Below, in pieces: positions 52,234 through 62,950 of a stretch of DNA of 64,000 nt. A model generated the notes under the pieces. The model saw nothing but the letters and a program-made list of their open reading frames with translations. It had not been told where the DNA came from and ran no database searches. Location of the stretch: contig ADNK01002159.1 in the NCBI GenBank assembly GCA_000320545.1, positions 1-64,000 of the forward strand. The letters run 5' to 3'. This stretch comes from Bigelowiella natans CCMP2755. Its lineage: Eukaryota > Cercozoa > Chlorarachniophyceae. Position numbers and translations under genes: made by a program. The first letter of the stretch is position 1. Each line of letters begins with the position of its first letter.

Positions 52234-53165
52234 AATATATGTGTGTGTGCGTGTGTGTGTGTGTAAATTGCTTATTCGGTAGGAAATGCTCTTGATCGAT
52301 TCGATTCGCGCGGAAGCCAAGAGGAACAGCGCAAGGCCCTCTCTGCAAACGTCTCCGAGTAAAACTTTGATGATTGCAAAACTTATGCGATGTCGGAAAT
52401 GCTCCGATGGAAATATCAGCCACCACCCGTGTGTCTGTCAACTCTCGAACGAATCCATTCACAAAGCTGCAGTGCAGTGATTGTGTTTATAATCTATGTG
52501 TGTGTGTGTGTGTTGTTACCACATGGTGCATGGACATTAGGTATCTTAATGGCATTGTGGACGTGCTAGAGTCATGCCCAAGGTGAGCAGGAAGCGACAA
52601 GAAATACCATCACTCTTAATAACAGTCTATCGTCATCCTCCCCCCCCTCTCCATAATCATCTTTTTCCTTTCACAGGGACATGCTGTTGATATTGAAGGC
52701 TAATGATGCACTGAGGAGTGTGTCCTCCCAACTAGTAATTCGTCATTTCTCTGCATAATCTCGTAACGCCCCGTCTACCCCCTCCCCCTCTCCCTTTCCC
52801 CATCGACCTGCTACCGTGTGTTTAAGCTCGCTTTTCTTACACAAATTAAGGGAGGGCTCAGCAGCGATACGTTTCTCATCACGGCACTAGCATCCTGTAA
52901 GGCACTTCTTGTTGATCCAAAAACTACTTCAAGACTGAGTGCAGCAAAGCAACACTCTTTCTGTTCTTCCTCACTGTCAACGCTCTCACGGAGGATAGAG
53001 CTATTACTGGTCGCATGCGATAAGTTTTTCATGCTGTTGTTCCAAGTGGTTTCTTTACCCCCTTTCTTCTATGAGTTGTTCTTATGCGTCTTTGTGCTGT
53101 GTTGGAACGAATGTTGGGCTGGTGAATGCAGGCTTATGCCCGAGTCAAGATCTTTATTTTCCTAG
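47140..53165 (+). CDS. ABC1/UbiB-type atypical kinase, ADCK1-like, 25 exons
   Basis: About 558 aa. Exons: 47140-47202, 47279-47322, 47455-47565, 47636-47690, 47783-47846, 47952-47975, 48231-48276, 48361-48424, 48489-48521, 48673-48706, 48985-49031, 49227-49262, 49488-49545, 49729-49817, 49884-49981, 50344-50369, 50621-50680, 50964-51012, 51483-51540, 51712-51771, 51919-51985, 52283-52358, 52541-52582, 52677-52734, 52851-53165; every phase matches. Family hallmarks: NKGIYIKVGQYLGTLDYMIP (the KxGQ helix); KPIASASLAQVHRG (Ala-rich loop and QVHRG); VAIKVQHPHL (catalytic Lys); ELNFKEEARNA; ILHELSTEKVLTMSFEHG; FVHCDPHPGNVLVR (catalytic Asn); LVILDHGLY (the DFG equivalent); DMLLILKANDALR. The N-terminus MFRLARRLALGASASFATSAA looks like a mitochondrial leader. 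ABC1 kinases support ubiquinone and lipid metabolism in mitochondria and plastids; ADCK1 acts in mitochondrial membrane organisation. The last exon's C-terminal half is uncertain. Confidence 0.92.
48155..48190. repeat. (GCGT)n tetranucleotide microsatellite
   Basis: About eight copies of GTGC/GCGT in the ABC1 kinase intron between exons 47952-47975 and 48231-48276. Confidence 0.9.
50379..50492. repeat. (ATG)n/(ATAATG)n interrupted trinucleotide array
   Basis: About 110 bp of GAT/ATG triplets interrupted by ATA and ACG, directly after the HCDPHP exon donor of the ABC1 kinase. Confidence 0.9.
51082..51162. repeat. Perfect 39-bp direct duplication
   Basis: A 39-bp unit beginning tggtgcctttatgaaatctc occurs at 51082-51120 and again at 51124-51162 without a mismatch, separated by 3 bp, inside the ABC1 kinase intron 51013-51482. 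It indicates a recent local duplication. Confidence 0.9.
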
Positions 53166-53732
53166 CTGATGTGCAATCATACGGAATGTGGAAGGCTATG
53201 AGCGATACCTTCCCCATTTGGCCGAGCTCGATACTTTAGTTGCATGCTACCAGCTGAACGGCTGATAATCTCACATCCAATAGTAGCTGTCCTTCTTTCG
53301 GTCGTCTCATTTCAACTTACTCGTGAGTTGTCACATTAGTTTTAGCTATTTGCTAACGCTTGCACTGAGATGTCAATAACTTCTTGTTAACCCATGGGTT
53401 AAGCTAGTTGTGTGCGATCACTCATAATTGAATGATACCCAACCCAAAAATAAGTTGTACAATGTTGCCATTGCTTTTTAACTTAGCCATAAACTTATAA
53501 AACAATTCGGCGCTTAGTATTCCGAGCTGTATGTATCGTACGATGCCGCGCGCGCCTCATCATGCTCGATTGCTGCCATTATACGCACAGCATTACTGAT
53601 TTGCTTGTTGTCGGGCGAGCGCACTGACTACGTCAAATAGCTCACAGCAGAAGGTGTCTTGCGTGCAGCGTTATATATGCATATGGCATGATATTGTAAC
53701 CTGCGGCCTATATAAACATACTGTCTATACTT
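53166..53732. other. Convergent intergenic region, ABC1 kinase and phosphatase
   Basis: No coding exon. The part at about 53,520-53,730 is rich in CATGC, GCGCGC and ATGCAT words like the other 3'-end islands. Confidence 0.6.
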
Positions 53733-55306
53733 TTATGAAAATGGGTTCGATTCAGCATGCATGCACAATGCAGACATAGGCACCGAGGTTTCTGGAGCCT
53801 CAAAATCAGTAACATCAGCACTATTTTTACCCTCACATTTCTGCCCTGTATGATTATTATGCTGCATAGACCGACCCGAGCTGTTTTTCCCTCTTTCCAA
53901 ATCTATCAGAAGCTGCCAAAATCCTTTGTTTGGGTACACATACTTTCTCTTGGAACGCACCTACATTGCATGCGATTGATGAGCAGCAGAAAACAGTGTG
54001 TTTTCTCACCGAATGTAAGGATATGCACAGTATCAGTTTTTCTCATGCAAGCACGCGCAATGTCATAACGCAGGCCAATCTCATCGCTTATCAAACACTT
54101 ATATTACCTTTGTGAAGGCATCCCTGAGCGTCAAATTGCGGTGAAGAAGCAGGAACGAGATGACCACCGTGCTAGATCGTGACACACCCGCCGAACAGTT
54201 GACAGCCACCGCCCGTCCTTGCTCCAGACTACGCGAGTTATGTGTAAATGAGGAGGAAGAAGAGAATAAGGAGGAGCCAAGAATAGCAGCTTTTCGGCTC
54301 GCTGTTTCCGTCGCAGTGGCCATTTCTACGATGGAACCTTTTTTGAATGAAGATGTGGGCGTCTTGTAGCAGACCACGGAGATTTTTCGAGTTACCAGAG
54401 GTATCGTCAATCGGCAAGCTCAACACACTTTTCACACCAGCCTGTAAAGTGTACATAGATTTACATCTTCAGTCAGGGAGATCCTTCACTTTCTATGCTA
54501 TCGATGCGTTACGACTTTGTCAAGGTCCTCTTTGCTAGGCAAGACCACATCATTTCCAGCGCAATTTAAGATCGCTTTGACATTTTTTCCCTGATAAGCG
54601 ACCATGAATAGCCGGAGATAAAACAGCAGTGATGCGTCTCCTTTTATCATTGATCGTAGCGGCCGCTGTTGATCATTCTTGAATTCTGTTTTCGAAAGTC
54701 TAACCTGCAGCCATTGTAGGTCTCTCATCCGATGCGATCCTGACAGCCATAAGTCCTAGAGTAGCGACAGCAAATAACATACACGCTTTTAATGGTCTGT
54801 TCCATTTATCTTCCACGGATACCACAATACTTCCGCTGCCGCCGTACCAACCTGGATAATCATAGCCGCAGCGGTCTCTCCAGAGTTACATCCCTTCATT
54901 TCCGGATAAGGTATGAAGAAAGAGACTAATTCCTTGCCGAACCTGCGTGAGCATGCTCTGGGATCAACTCGCAACATCATCTATCTATGGGAAGAAGAAC
55001 TTCTCCGCTTTTCATAAATGGGGGAAAACCTAGGATATGTTACACATATTGAGTTGCCGACACTACCTTTTCTCGAATTCGGCCTTCTTCTTCTCCACGC
55101 TCTTTTCAAGGTTCTGCGAAGGGCACACAGTCAGCACTGCAGCCGACGCCGTTGTTTTCGGTTAGAAACGCAGCAAACGTCCACAGCGCTCCGCGCCCAT
55201 AGACCTTCGCATAATCCCTCGGAGTGTTGCAGATCGCGCAGCGAGCTACCGTCGCATCATCGTGGAAAAATGTGCAGGCTCCGCACGCCCAGCCCCCCGA
55301 TGCCAT
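53733..55306 (-). CDS. RanBP2-type zinc finger / dual-specificity phosphatase fusion
   Basis: 269 aa in eight exons (minus): 55306-55205, 55113-55067, 54942-54852, 54755-54705, 54590-54513, 54441-54338, 54228-54108, 53948-53733; all in phase. Residues 1-34 are a RanBP2-type zinc finger (WACGACTFFHDD..ARCAICNTPR) with all four Cys, a fold that in other proteins binds ubiquitin or RNA. A charged helix follows (NLEKSVEKKKAEFEKR). The DSP domain follows: DLWLSGSHRMRDLQWLQ; KNVKAILNCAGND; AGVKSVLSLPIDD carrying the general-acid Asp; the P-loop VNCSAGVSRSSTVVISFLL with catalytic Cys and Arg; and the C-terminal YVYPNKGFWQLLIDLE typical of DSPs. The residue before the catalytic Cys is Asn where the family has His. 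That may shift the cysteine pKa, so activity should be treated as open. A Ser/Asn-rich tail ends the protein. Confidence 0.88.
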
Positions 55307-55731
55307 TTTGCATCGAGTGCGACAAGAAATTGGGTTGTCGTAGGGAATAATGGTAATGGTTTTTGTCTATGCGACACGCTCAAAGGAGTTGTCGTACGAG
55401 CAAAACGCGACATCGCCCATCGATCGGCTGTTCGCCGTTCTTCTCCTCAGGCACGGAACAGCCATTTGGTATCAGCGGGGCCCTCATTCATCCCCCTCCC
55501 CCCTTGTGCGAGCTGCGATCAGCTCTGGGATCTTTTGGATTCCGGTCGTTTTTCCGGGGAAACAAGAGAATACGGGTCGAGTCTTGCATGGATCCCTGCT
55601 GAGGGGTACGGCCATGTGCAGCTGAAAACAACTGCTTGCGCACAAAATATCAGCAATCTGAGGCATCCTTTCATTGGCCAGGGGTTCAAAACCGAAGATA
55701 TATACAGCGAGTCGGAACATAAGAGACTCTG
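55307..55731. other. Divergent intergenic region, phosphatase and transporter genes
   Basis: 425 bp with no coding exon identified, although plus-strand frames stay open across much of it. It probably holds both promoters. Confidence 0.45.
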
Positions 55732-58119
55732 GTGATGAAGCTTATTTTTCTAACTGGCCTCCTGATTGCGATCAGCCCTGCATTTGTGAGCGGGCAGACA
55801 CATAATGGAACAGATATTGACGTTGGAAGCGCCCATGTAAATCCGATGCCGTGGGGGCTGTTACTGATGATTTGCGGCCTTATCCTCGCGGCAGGCGCCG
55901 CTATCTTCTTCTTCTGCCTGAAATTCCGCGGTAAAAGCGCAGGCTACTCTCTCAGTAGCGTCAACGGAGGAGGCAGGGAGTCGGCTCGGGAGCAGGCGCT
56001 CGAGATGAAACAATTCCACCCAAGTCGTAATAACAAGGCGGCGCGCCAAGGCCTCCGCGACCAGGGAGGCTATGAACTAGGCTCGAATCAGATCGAGGAT
56101 GATGAGGAGAATGAGGATGGTGAGGACGAGGTGGGGAGGTTGGGCGGCAGGAGTAATTCCCTGAGCTTGCAGGATATCGATATGGAAAGAGAAGAGACCT
56201 TCGACGACGCGCTCAATTCCGAGGAAAAGGTGGATGATGATATTGATGTCCTGATCGATTCTGAGGGGGGGGAAACAGGACCGGCCTTCTCAGCGTGGGG
56301 AAAGGAAAATATAGCTCTGTATGGCAATTACGCGGCTCTCGGCTTGTGCGATGGTTTGATAAGCGGCACATTGCTCCCTTTCTGCTACAATAGCTGGGAA
56401 GACCAGCCCAATAACACGTGTGCAATGGCACGATCCGTCGTCAGCTTCGCCTGGGGAATCAAACTCTTCCACGCATTTGTGTCCGAGTCCTTTCGGCCGT
56501 TCGGGCTGCGAAGGAAGCCGTACATCGTCGGGGGGTGGGTCGCAGGGCTGCTCGTGCTGCTGGTCATCGCGATCTTCGCCGACTCGCTGTCGTTTTACCA
56601 GTACGTATTCTTCTGCGCCGCCTTCGATTTCTGCATCATGTTCGCGGACGTCAACGCGGACGGATACACCGTGGAGCTGTCGCGCCTCGAATCTCCGAAG
56701 CAACGGGGGCGCATCCTTGCCGACGGGCAGCTATGCCGTTTCACCATGTCCGGGTTCGCAGGACTCGTGCAGAGCTTCCTGCTCAACGGCCCCAGCACCA
56801 ACCCACCGGGAGAAGGTTTCGAATGGGGACTTACAGTCTCGCAAATGTATTGGATGCTCTTCTTCATATGCGCCCCCTCCCTTGGCGTGTCGTTCTACTT
56901 CTTTCGGGAGCGACAGCCGGGGGGGGGCGAGCATAGTGACCGCGGCCGAGCGAACGACAGCGAGCGATCGGATCGTAAAAGGGAGGATGATGAAGACGAC
57001 GCGTCGTCCCCGGAAACAAGCCCGAAGAGCAGCCGTAGTTATCACGATGAGAACGTCACCATGAGGAAGCTCTTTGGAATGGTGTGGGAGGTGATGCACA
57101 ACGTCACGGTGCTGATGATCATGCTGTGGAGTATTGGGTTCCAAGTCCTCGCGTGTGCGCCGAACAAAGTGGGCACCATCATGCAGGGGAGCGTTATTCG
57201 TCTCTCGCAGCTGCAATGGGGGGTACGTCGTACACGCACGCGTATGCAGCATAGGCATGCGACTACACACACACACACACACACACATATATTTGTGTAT
57301 AAACATCTTTACTTGCGTGTGAGTGGGTGTGTGCGCCATGTGATCTTAAATTTGCAATATGCCTTACACACCGCATGCAACAATAGCAGAAACAATTCTA
57401 TTCGCCTTTCACATAGGTTGTTGTTGTTGTTGTTATTGTTGCTTACTGCCGCTGCTGCTATCGCCCAGATCGATAACATCGTGAGCTATCTCCTGTTGAC
57501 TATTGGTGTCTGGATCTTCAAGAGCTACCTGCGAGACGTCAACTGGCGCTGGACACAGCTGATGACAACGGCCCTCATCGCAGGCCTGAACATGCTATGG
57601 TTCGTGCCCATTCTCACCGATTTCCGCAACGGGTGGTTCACGCTCATGATCGACGGGACAGAGAGCCTCGCGCAGGGCTTCACCCAGGTTCTGATCTCGA
57701 TGGCAGTCATCGAAATCGCGCCCGTGAATCTCGAGGCCACCAGTTACGAGCTCATCATATCTGTCAGCAACAGCTTCATCGCGCTGAGCAGCCTCGTCTG
57801 GACGCAGCTGATGAACCCCTTCGCTCTAGCGGATATAAGTGAGGAGAACGACGACAGCTCCGCCGATACCCGCATGGCGCAATACACCTTGCTTATCTCC
57901 ACAGCCAATATCTTCGGGGCTTTGACGTTCATCTGGCTCTTCCCTGCCAGTAAAGAGGAGTGCGCGAAGTGGAAGCGGAAGGGTGGGCGGAGCACGGCAG
58001 CCGCGTACGGCACTGCCATCTTCACCTTCGTCTGCATCACATACACTCTCACCTTTTCGGTGCTCAATATGATCCCCACGACTGCATGCCTAGAAATCGT
58101 TGGAGGTGATGGTTGCTAG
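55732..58119 (+). CDS. FBT (folate-biopterin transporter)-like MFS membrane protein
   Basis: A major-facilitator-type transporter of about 713 aa. Exons 55732-57222 and 57469-58119; the 246-bp intron happens to be in frame and stop-free, so an unspliced reading gives 795 aa. The protein starts with a signal peptide (MMKLIFLTGLLIAISPAFVSG) and one membrane helix, then an acidic hydrophilic stretch. The core follows: FAWGIKLFHAFVSESFRPFG with LRRKPYIVGGW (the loop seen in BT1/FBT proteins); FADVNADGYTVELSRLESPKQRGRI; FTMSGFAGLVQSFLLNG; several more hydrophobic helices; a charged central loop (about residues 400-445); and a second helix bundle including MIDGTESLAQGFTQVLISMA. It resembles the FBT family common in oomycetes, diatoms and kinetoplastids. 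The substrate (folate, biopterin or other) cannot be told from sequence. Confidence 0.85.
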   Translation: MMKLIFLTGLLIAISPAFVSGQTHNGTDIDVGSAHVNPMPWGLLLMICGLILAAGAAIFFFCLKFRGKSAGYSLSSVNGGGRESAREQALEMKQFHPSRNNKAARQGLRDQGGYELGSNQIEDDEENEDGEDEVGRLGGRSNSLSLQDIDMEREETFDDALNSEEKVDDDIDVLIDSEGGETGPAFSAWGKENIALYGNYAALGLCDGLISGTLLPFCYNSWEDQPNNTCAMARSVVSFAWGIKLFHAFVSESFRPFGLRRKPYIVGGWVAGLLVLLVIAIFADSLSFYQYVFFCAAFDFCIMFADVNADGYTVELSRLESPKQRGRILADGQLCRFTMSGFAGLVQSFLLNGPSTNPPGEGFEWGLTVSQMYWMLFFICAPSLGVSFYFFRERQPGGGEHSDRGRANDSERSDRKREDDEDDASSPETSPKSSRSYHDENVTMRKLFGMVWEVMHNVTVLMIMLWSIGFQVLACAPNKVGTIMQGSVIRLSQLQWGVRRTRTRMQHRHATTHTHTHTHIFVYKHLYLRVSGCVRHVILNLQYALHTACNNSRNNSIRLSHRLLLLLLLLLTAAAAIAQIDNIVSYLLLTIGVWIFKSYLRDVNWRWTQLMTTALIAGLNMLWFVPILTDFRNGWFTLMIDGTESLAQGFTQVLISMAVIEIAPVNLEATSYELIISVSNSFIALSSLVWTQLMNPFALADISEENDDSSADTRMAQYTLLISTANIFGALTFIWLFPASKEECAKWKRKGGRSTAAAYGTAIFTFVCITYTLTFSVLNMIPTTACLEIVGGDGC

Positions 58120-58949
58120 CATGTCATTCATGCGATGCTTCAGGGCCGTTATTAAAATGAGAATAACTTCGTTGCACAAACGTCTCAGGGTAGCATGCAA
58201 CATGATCTTCATTTGAAATCGTGCGTAGCTAGGCAGTCTTGCAATCACATCTCACCGTATTGTTGCTTTGTTTTTGGTTACCGATACGCAAATGACACAG
58301 CAAAAGCATTGTTGTGAACATTATTTGAAATTTCGCGCGAAAGCTACAAGCAATAGAACAACAGCCAACGATAACACATGTGTTTAACATGTGTAGACGT
58401 GTGGATGCGCCATGGTCTAGCCCGAAAGTGTTGCATGCGTTTGTACATTGCATGATCTAGCTCGTAGCACTCGTTGTGTGGACGATGGTTGCACATAATT
58501 CTTACCGATGCGAAGCTTGCTTATACAGAACGAGTATAAAAAGTTGCGACTTGTCAGCAGCACTACGGGAATGTGTGTAAACGGCGTATCGTACAGCTTG
58601 TCCCGCACAGCACAGAGCAGTGCCCACGAACACGCCAAATTCATATAAAAAGACTTTTGGTACAATTTTTTACTACTGTAATATCTTCATTCTTCTCCTA
58701 ATCATTTTTAATTTGCACTTGCTAGCTTGCAGTGGTCGCTTGCTGCTGCTTTTGGGGCATTGGCCATCTCCTATTGAGCTGGCTGCTACTTGTAGAGTTC
58801 CCACCGCCGGTGTTGAGCAGACACCGCACGTGCACGGATTCCTTGTCGTACCGGCCAATATTAAGATCCAACCCTTATTACGACAAAAACGATAAGGGAA
58901 GATAGCAGTAGGTTCCTCATGACACACACGCGCGCGCGCGCGCGCACAC
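58120..58949. other. Convergent intergenic region with CATG/CTAG-rich island
   Basis: From about 58,120 to 58,480 it is rich in CTAGC, CATGC and ACATGTGT words. The remaining part may hold a terminal exon of the minus-strand gene that follows, but I could not identify it. A (GC)n/(CG)n run sits at about 58,929-58,946. Confidence 0.55.
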
Positions 58950-59430
58950 GGTGAAGAAGAGGTGATCGGTGCGTCTACCGTCCGCAATGAGCAGAGACAC
59001 CTGCTCCGCCTTGTCCTGCTTCAGAAAGCGCAGCTCCGCCTGGGAGAACGCAAACATCATTACACGCGTTCACGAGAGCATTTGTCACGCGGAAGAATAA
59101 TAAAACGACGACGGGGGACCTGTGCCTTGGAAGATAGGGATTTGTGGCAGTGTACGCGGTTATCGCTTTGCCGGACTACCCTGCACACAGGCATCCCGTA
59201 CTTCGGGTGACGCACCACGTGTGGTAGCTGCCTGCTCACCCACGCGCGGATGTAGCGATTCTCGAAGCCACGGTCAAACTCCATCCAGATCGACACGTTT
59301 ACCGACTCTGCGAAACAATGAGGGGGGAGGGGGGTGAGTGTTGCGCTCGGGCGGAGGGGTAAACTGCGGAAAAATCACTACAAACACGAAGATCAAACGA
59401 TGACTTTCATATGCACTCTGCAGTTCATTG

Positions 59431-59478
<48 letters not shown>

Positions 59479-60655
59479 GCCCCTTTCCCCCTCTTTATCT
59501 AGTGATATCGGGGGCGTGAAACCTGGCCTGACGAGGCCTATTCTGAAGCTTTGGACAAAACTCATTATTGAGTTGCCGTCGCAAGCAGCTTGGTTGAGCT
59601 TGGACGAAATCCAGCTCTGCCACCCGTACATCTCCGACATTTTGAAAGGAGCAGACTGCCAGTGCAGTGAGTGAGTGAGTGAGTGAGTGGTAGATGTGGG
59701 GGGGGGGGGGGGGGGGGTAAGGCCCAGTATTATTCAAAACGACACTGAAACCGATGTTTTTGCTTTTGTCCTGCTACATGCATCTAGCGACATCGCTGTG
59801 TCTGTGCCGGCGTGGGAATATTATACGTGACGGTTTATCCCTCCCGCCCCCGCCCGCCCCCCACACCACCGTGTAAACGATCTCGATCCAGGCGTTTTCC
59901 CTCTCCGAGTAGTCGTCGTCCCTGTTCTTAACTTCCTCCTCTAGCGATCGTTGCATCTTGGACGTCTCCAGCGCGGATGTTGACGCGCAAAGCAGCTCCT
60001 TCACAATCATACTGTCCGCCCCCACCTTGTCGCGGATGCAGTTTACTAGCGGCGTGCTGAGCCCGGACACGTTCATGGACAACTGCACCTCCACGCTATA
60101 GCCCTTAAAAGATAGACGGATTTGATTTAGAATAGTTGGATTCTGGTGGGTCTCTATGGCAGGACATCTCACGGTGCACATATCACGCTGTCCCTCTCCT
60201 CTCCTCCTTCTCCTCCCCTCCCCTCCTCATGCTCGCCATACGGTGTTATTGAATGCCTTCATCAACTCCTTCCTAGTCTTTCTCCTCTTCTTTTCCTATC
60301 GAGTGAAACGTGTGTCACGTAGCATTGCAACAAGCGGAAACAACATTGCACCGGGAGAGAACAGAGAATGGGAAGAAAAACGCCGACAGAGAGAGGGGCA
60401 GGAAAAGGAAGAGGAAAACCATCATTTTTAGCACCTTTGCAATAGAGTGTGAAGTCGCGTCCTCAAAGCGAAGCCGTTTCAATCGCGACGCCGTTTTACG
60501 GGGTTCTTTCTTCTTTGGAGGTAATCCTAGTCGCTGTAAAACACAATGGTAAATAACAATAAGGACAACAATTTCGGGGAGATAACGGCAGAATAGGTGA
60601 CAGCAGTAGACGCATTCTACTTACCTAGAGATTCAATACGTGATTGCTTGAGAAT

Positions 60656-60699
<44 letters not shown>

Positions 60700-61160
60700 C
60701 TCCCCCGTTCGCACGTAAGTTGTGCTTTCTTTCTTACTCGCTCACTATATCCGCTACCTGCCTCTCCAACTCCTCCCCCCGCTCCTTCTTTCGCTGGTTT
60801 TTCTTGATCCCGTTGGCGATGAGGTACTTCCAATCATCGGGGTGGAACCGCTTCCACTTGTAGTACATGATCTGAATGGTCTCCGAGACCTTCTGCAGGG
60901 CCTTCTCGATGGTAGGCTCGGAACTGCAGTCGCTCTTATTGAGCAGCACGCTCGGCCGCTTGTTGTTCCGCATACTCCGGAGCGCCTCGGGGTGGCGGCT
61001 GGCGAAATCTGTGCAGGAGTTGAGGAGGTGTTTGCGGATCTCGGAGAGATTCATCTTCCCGGCCTTGAGACCGTCGTAGACGAAACGGACGGGCGTGCCA
61101 CAGTCGCAGTTCCTGATTGCATGTATTGATGATGACCAATCGTTAAACGGCATAATGCAT

Positions 61161-61199
<39 letters not shown>

Positions 61200-61404
61200 T
61201 CTCTATACATGTCGTTGTCTTCGATATTCATACACATTATAGTACCATTTGCAGTTCTTGAATATCTCGTCCTTTCGCTTTTGCTCTTGAGGATCCTTAG
61301 GCTCCGGTTTCCGCAAGTTTGTCGTGATACTGCTTTTATTTGAGCTGGATCTATTCTGGCCTAATGTTATGTTTACAAGCCGATATACACAAACACGGAA
61401 ACAT

Positions 61405-61451
<47 letters not shown>

Positions 61452-61465
61452 ACACTCATATTATA

Positions 61466-61537
<72 letters not shown>

Positions 61538-62950
61538 ATATATATTATATTTGCATATACTGTTTAATAGTAGCGCAATAAACATGAAGATTTGAGCGCT
61601 GCATCTTCGCAAAAATGAAAGCCACGGTGGAATTACTCAATGCTACCGTAAGGGAGCGCAACTTGGGTTGTAGTTTGATACTGGCCCTAATAAAAGTCAG
61701 CAGAGGACGAGAAGGAAGATGAGAGGAACAGTTTAATTTCGCGGAGGAATTCAGACTGGATATATTGGAGACCACCACGCACCTTATAATTATGATCGGG
61801 ATAAAATGTAGCTTGCTTCGATAACGGGGTCTGTGCTTTTACGACTGGCTGAAGCCTTTGAACCTCCCCTCTATTATTTCTACCGCCTGAGTTTGCGTTA
61901 TTTGTCGCCGAAGCTTGTACTTTGCCGGGCCCTCCCCGAGCTTGAGATCCACTATAATAATAGCCGCTGCTCCCATTAGCAACTGCCGGATTTGGGAACT
62001 CCTGACGATTTGCGACTGCGAGAAAATATTTCAGAATGAGGCGAAGCATTGACACAGGCAATAAAATTACCATTTACTACAGGTTGAGCTCCCTGTCGAT
62101 GAACCGGATATTGGTGTTCACGTCTACCACCCCTGGCAGGGTTATTATTCCTCTGTGCAGTGACTTGTGGAGCAGCAGATTGCTGTGTTTGGGTCGTGCA
62201 ATGTGTCCCGCTGGTATTTCTTGTCCCCTGGAAACGAGTATTTGTGGCCTTCCTAGGAGGATTTCCTGTTGGAGGATTACCAGGAATGCTGCTACTGTGG
62301 GAAGTCCCATGTGAGACATTAGTCGATACTCTTGAGTGGATATTCGGGGTGACAATGGGTTGACTTCGAGGCTGCTTGGGGCGAGGCTGAAGCTGAGAAT
62401 TATTCTGCTTAGGTTGTGAACTTGACTTCACAATTAACCTGTCTGGTTGTTGGACGACTGGTGATGGTGGGGGAACCACTTTTGACTGCATCTGTAATGC
62501 CATCTTTTCCTTATTACCGTCGTTGTCCTCCGTCTTGAGTGACCTTGAGTCTGAGGTCTTTAAAGTTTTTCCCCCAGAAGGAGAATCTTGCGATTTTATA
62601 TTGCTATTTGCACCAGCTCCAGAGCCAGATAATTTATTATCTTGTGTCTCGAGCTTCATTGTAACTGCCTGGGGTTTGGGAGTCTGATTTGGATTCATAA
62701 CCTGGTGAAAAATTTAAAAATAGGTTGTAATTACTCTCGAAATCCAGAGATAGTATTTTGGTGTCTCGAACAGTGTCTGCTCATTGTTTCGCGCACCCAT
62801 CCATTTAAATGTTACCTTTGATTCACATATTTTTTTTGAATGGCTATCGCTTGATTCCTTCTCTGTGGCAACGAAATCTCTGTTAAGGTTGGCTGGAACT
62901 TGCGGCGAAGTTACTTGAGATCTCGGTGACGCCTCTCCGGCACTTTTCAT
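58950..62950 (-). CDS. Large orphan protein: disordered N-terminus, basic/helical C-terminal region
   Basis: Ten exons (minus): 62950-62816, 62701-62071, 62015-about 61776, 61360-61246, 61112-60758, 60533-60435, 60103-59870, 59655-59523, 59307-59120, 59039-58950; about 740 aa so far. The 3' end is unresolved. The N-terminal 330 residues are Ser/Gln/Asn/Pro-rich and disordered. The rest is ordered and charged: RKDEIFKNCKWNCDCGTPV; FHPDDWKYLIANGIKKNQRK; RLGLPPKKKEPRKTASRLKR; GYSVEVQLSMNVSGL; KMSEMYGWQSWISSKLNQ; VSIWMEFDRGFENRYIRAW; AELRFLKQDKAEQ. I recognise no family. Phases agree, except that the join of exon 3 to exon 4 needs a weaker donor near 61,776 (the better donor at 61783 is out of phase). 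The first three exons could therefore be a separate gene ending at 61687. Confidence 0.6.
59432..59472. repeat. (TC)n microsatellite
   Basis: In the intron between exons 59655-59523 and 59307-59120 of the minus-strand orphan gene. Comparable (CT)n runs occur at about 60,657-60,693 and 61,168-61,196, and a poly-G run at about 59,699-59,717. Confidence 0.95.
61417..61537. repeat. Compound (GA)n ... (TA)n(GT)n array
   Basis: (GA)n at about 61,417-61,449, (TA)n at about 61,470-61,505 and (GT)n at about 61,505-61,537 lie within 120 bp, between two exons of the minus-strand orphan gene. Confidence 0.95.

Noticed and set aside
56290-57339. Two minus-strand frames of 137 and 202 codons
   Set aside because: Antisense to the FBT transporter, whose plus-strand frame has membrane segments and family motifs.
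58926-58948. Alternating CG/CA tract as a Z-DNA regulatory element
   Set aside because: A short GC microsatellite like many others here; no other evidence of function.
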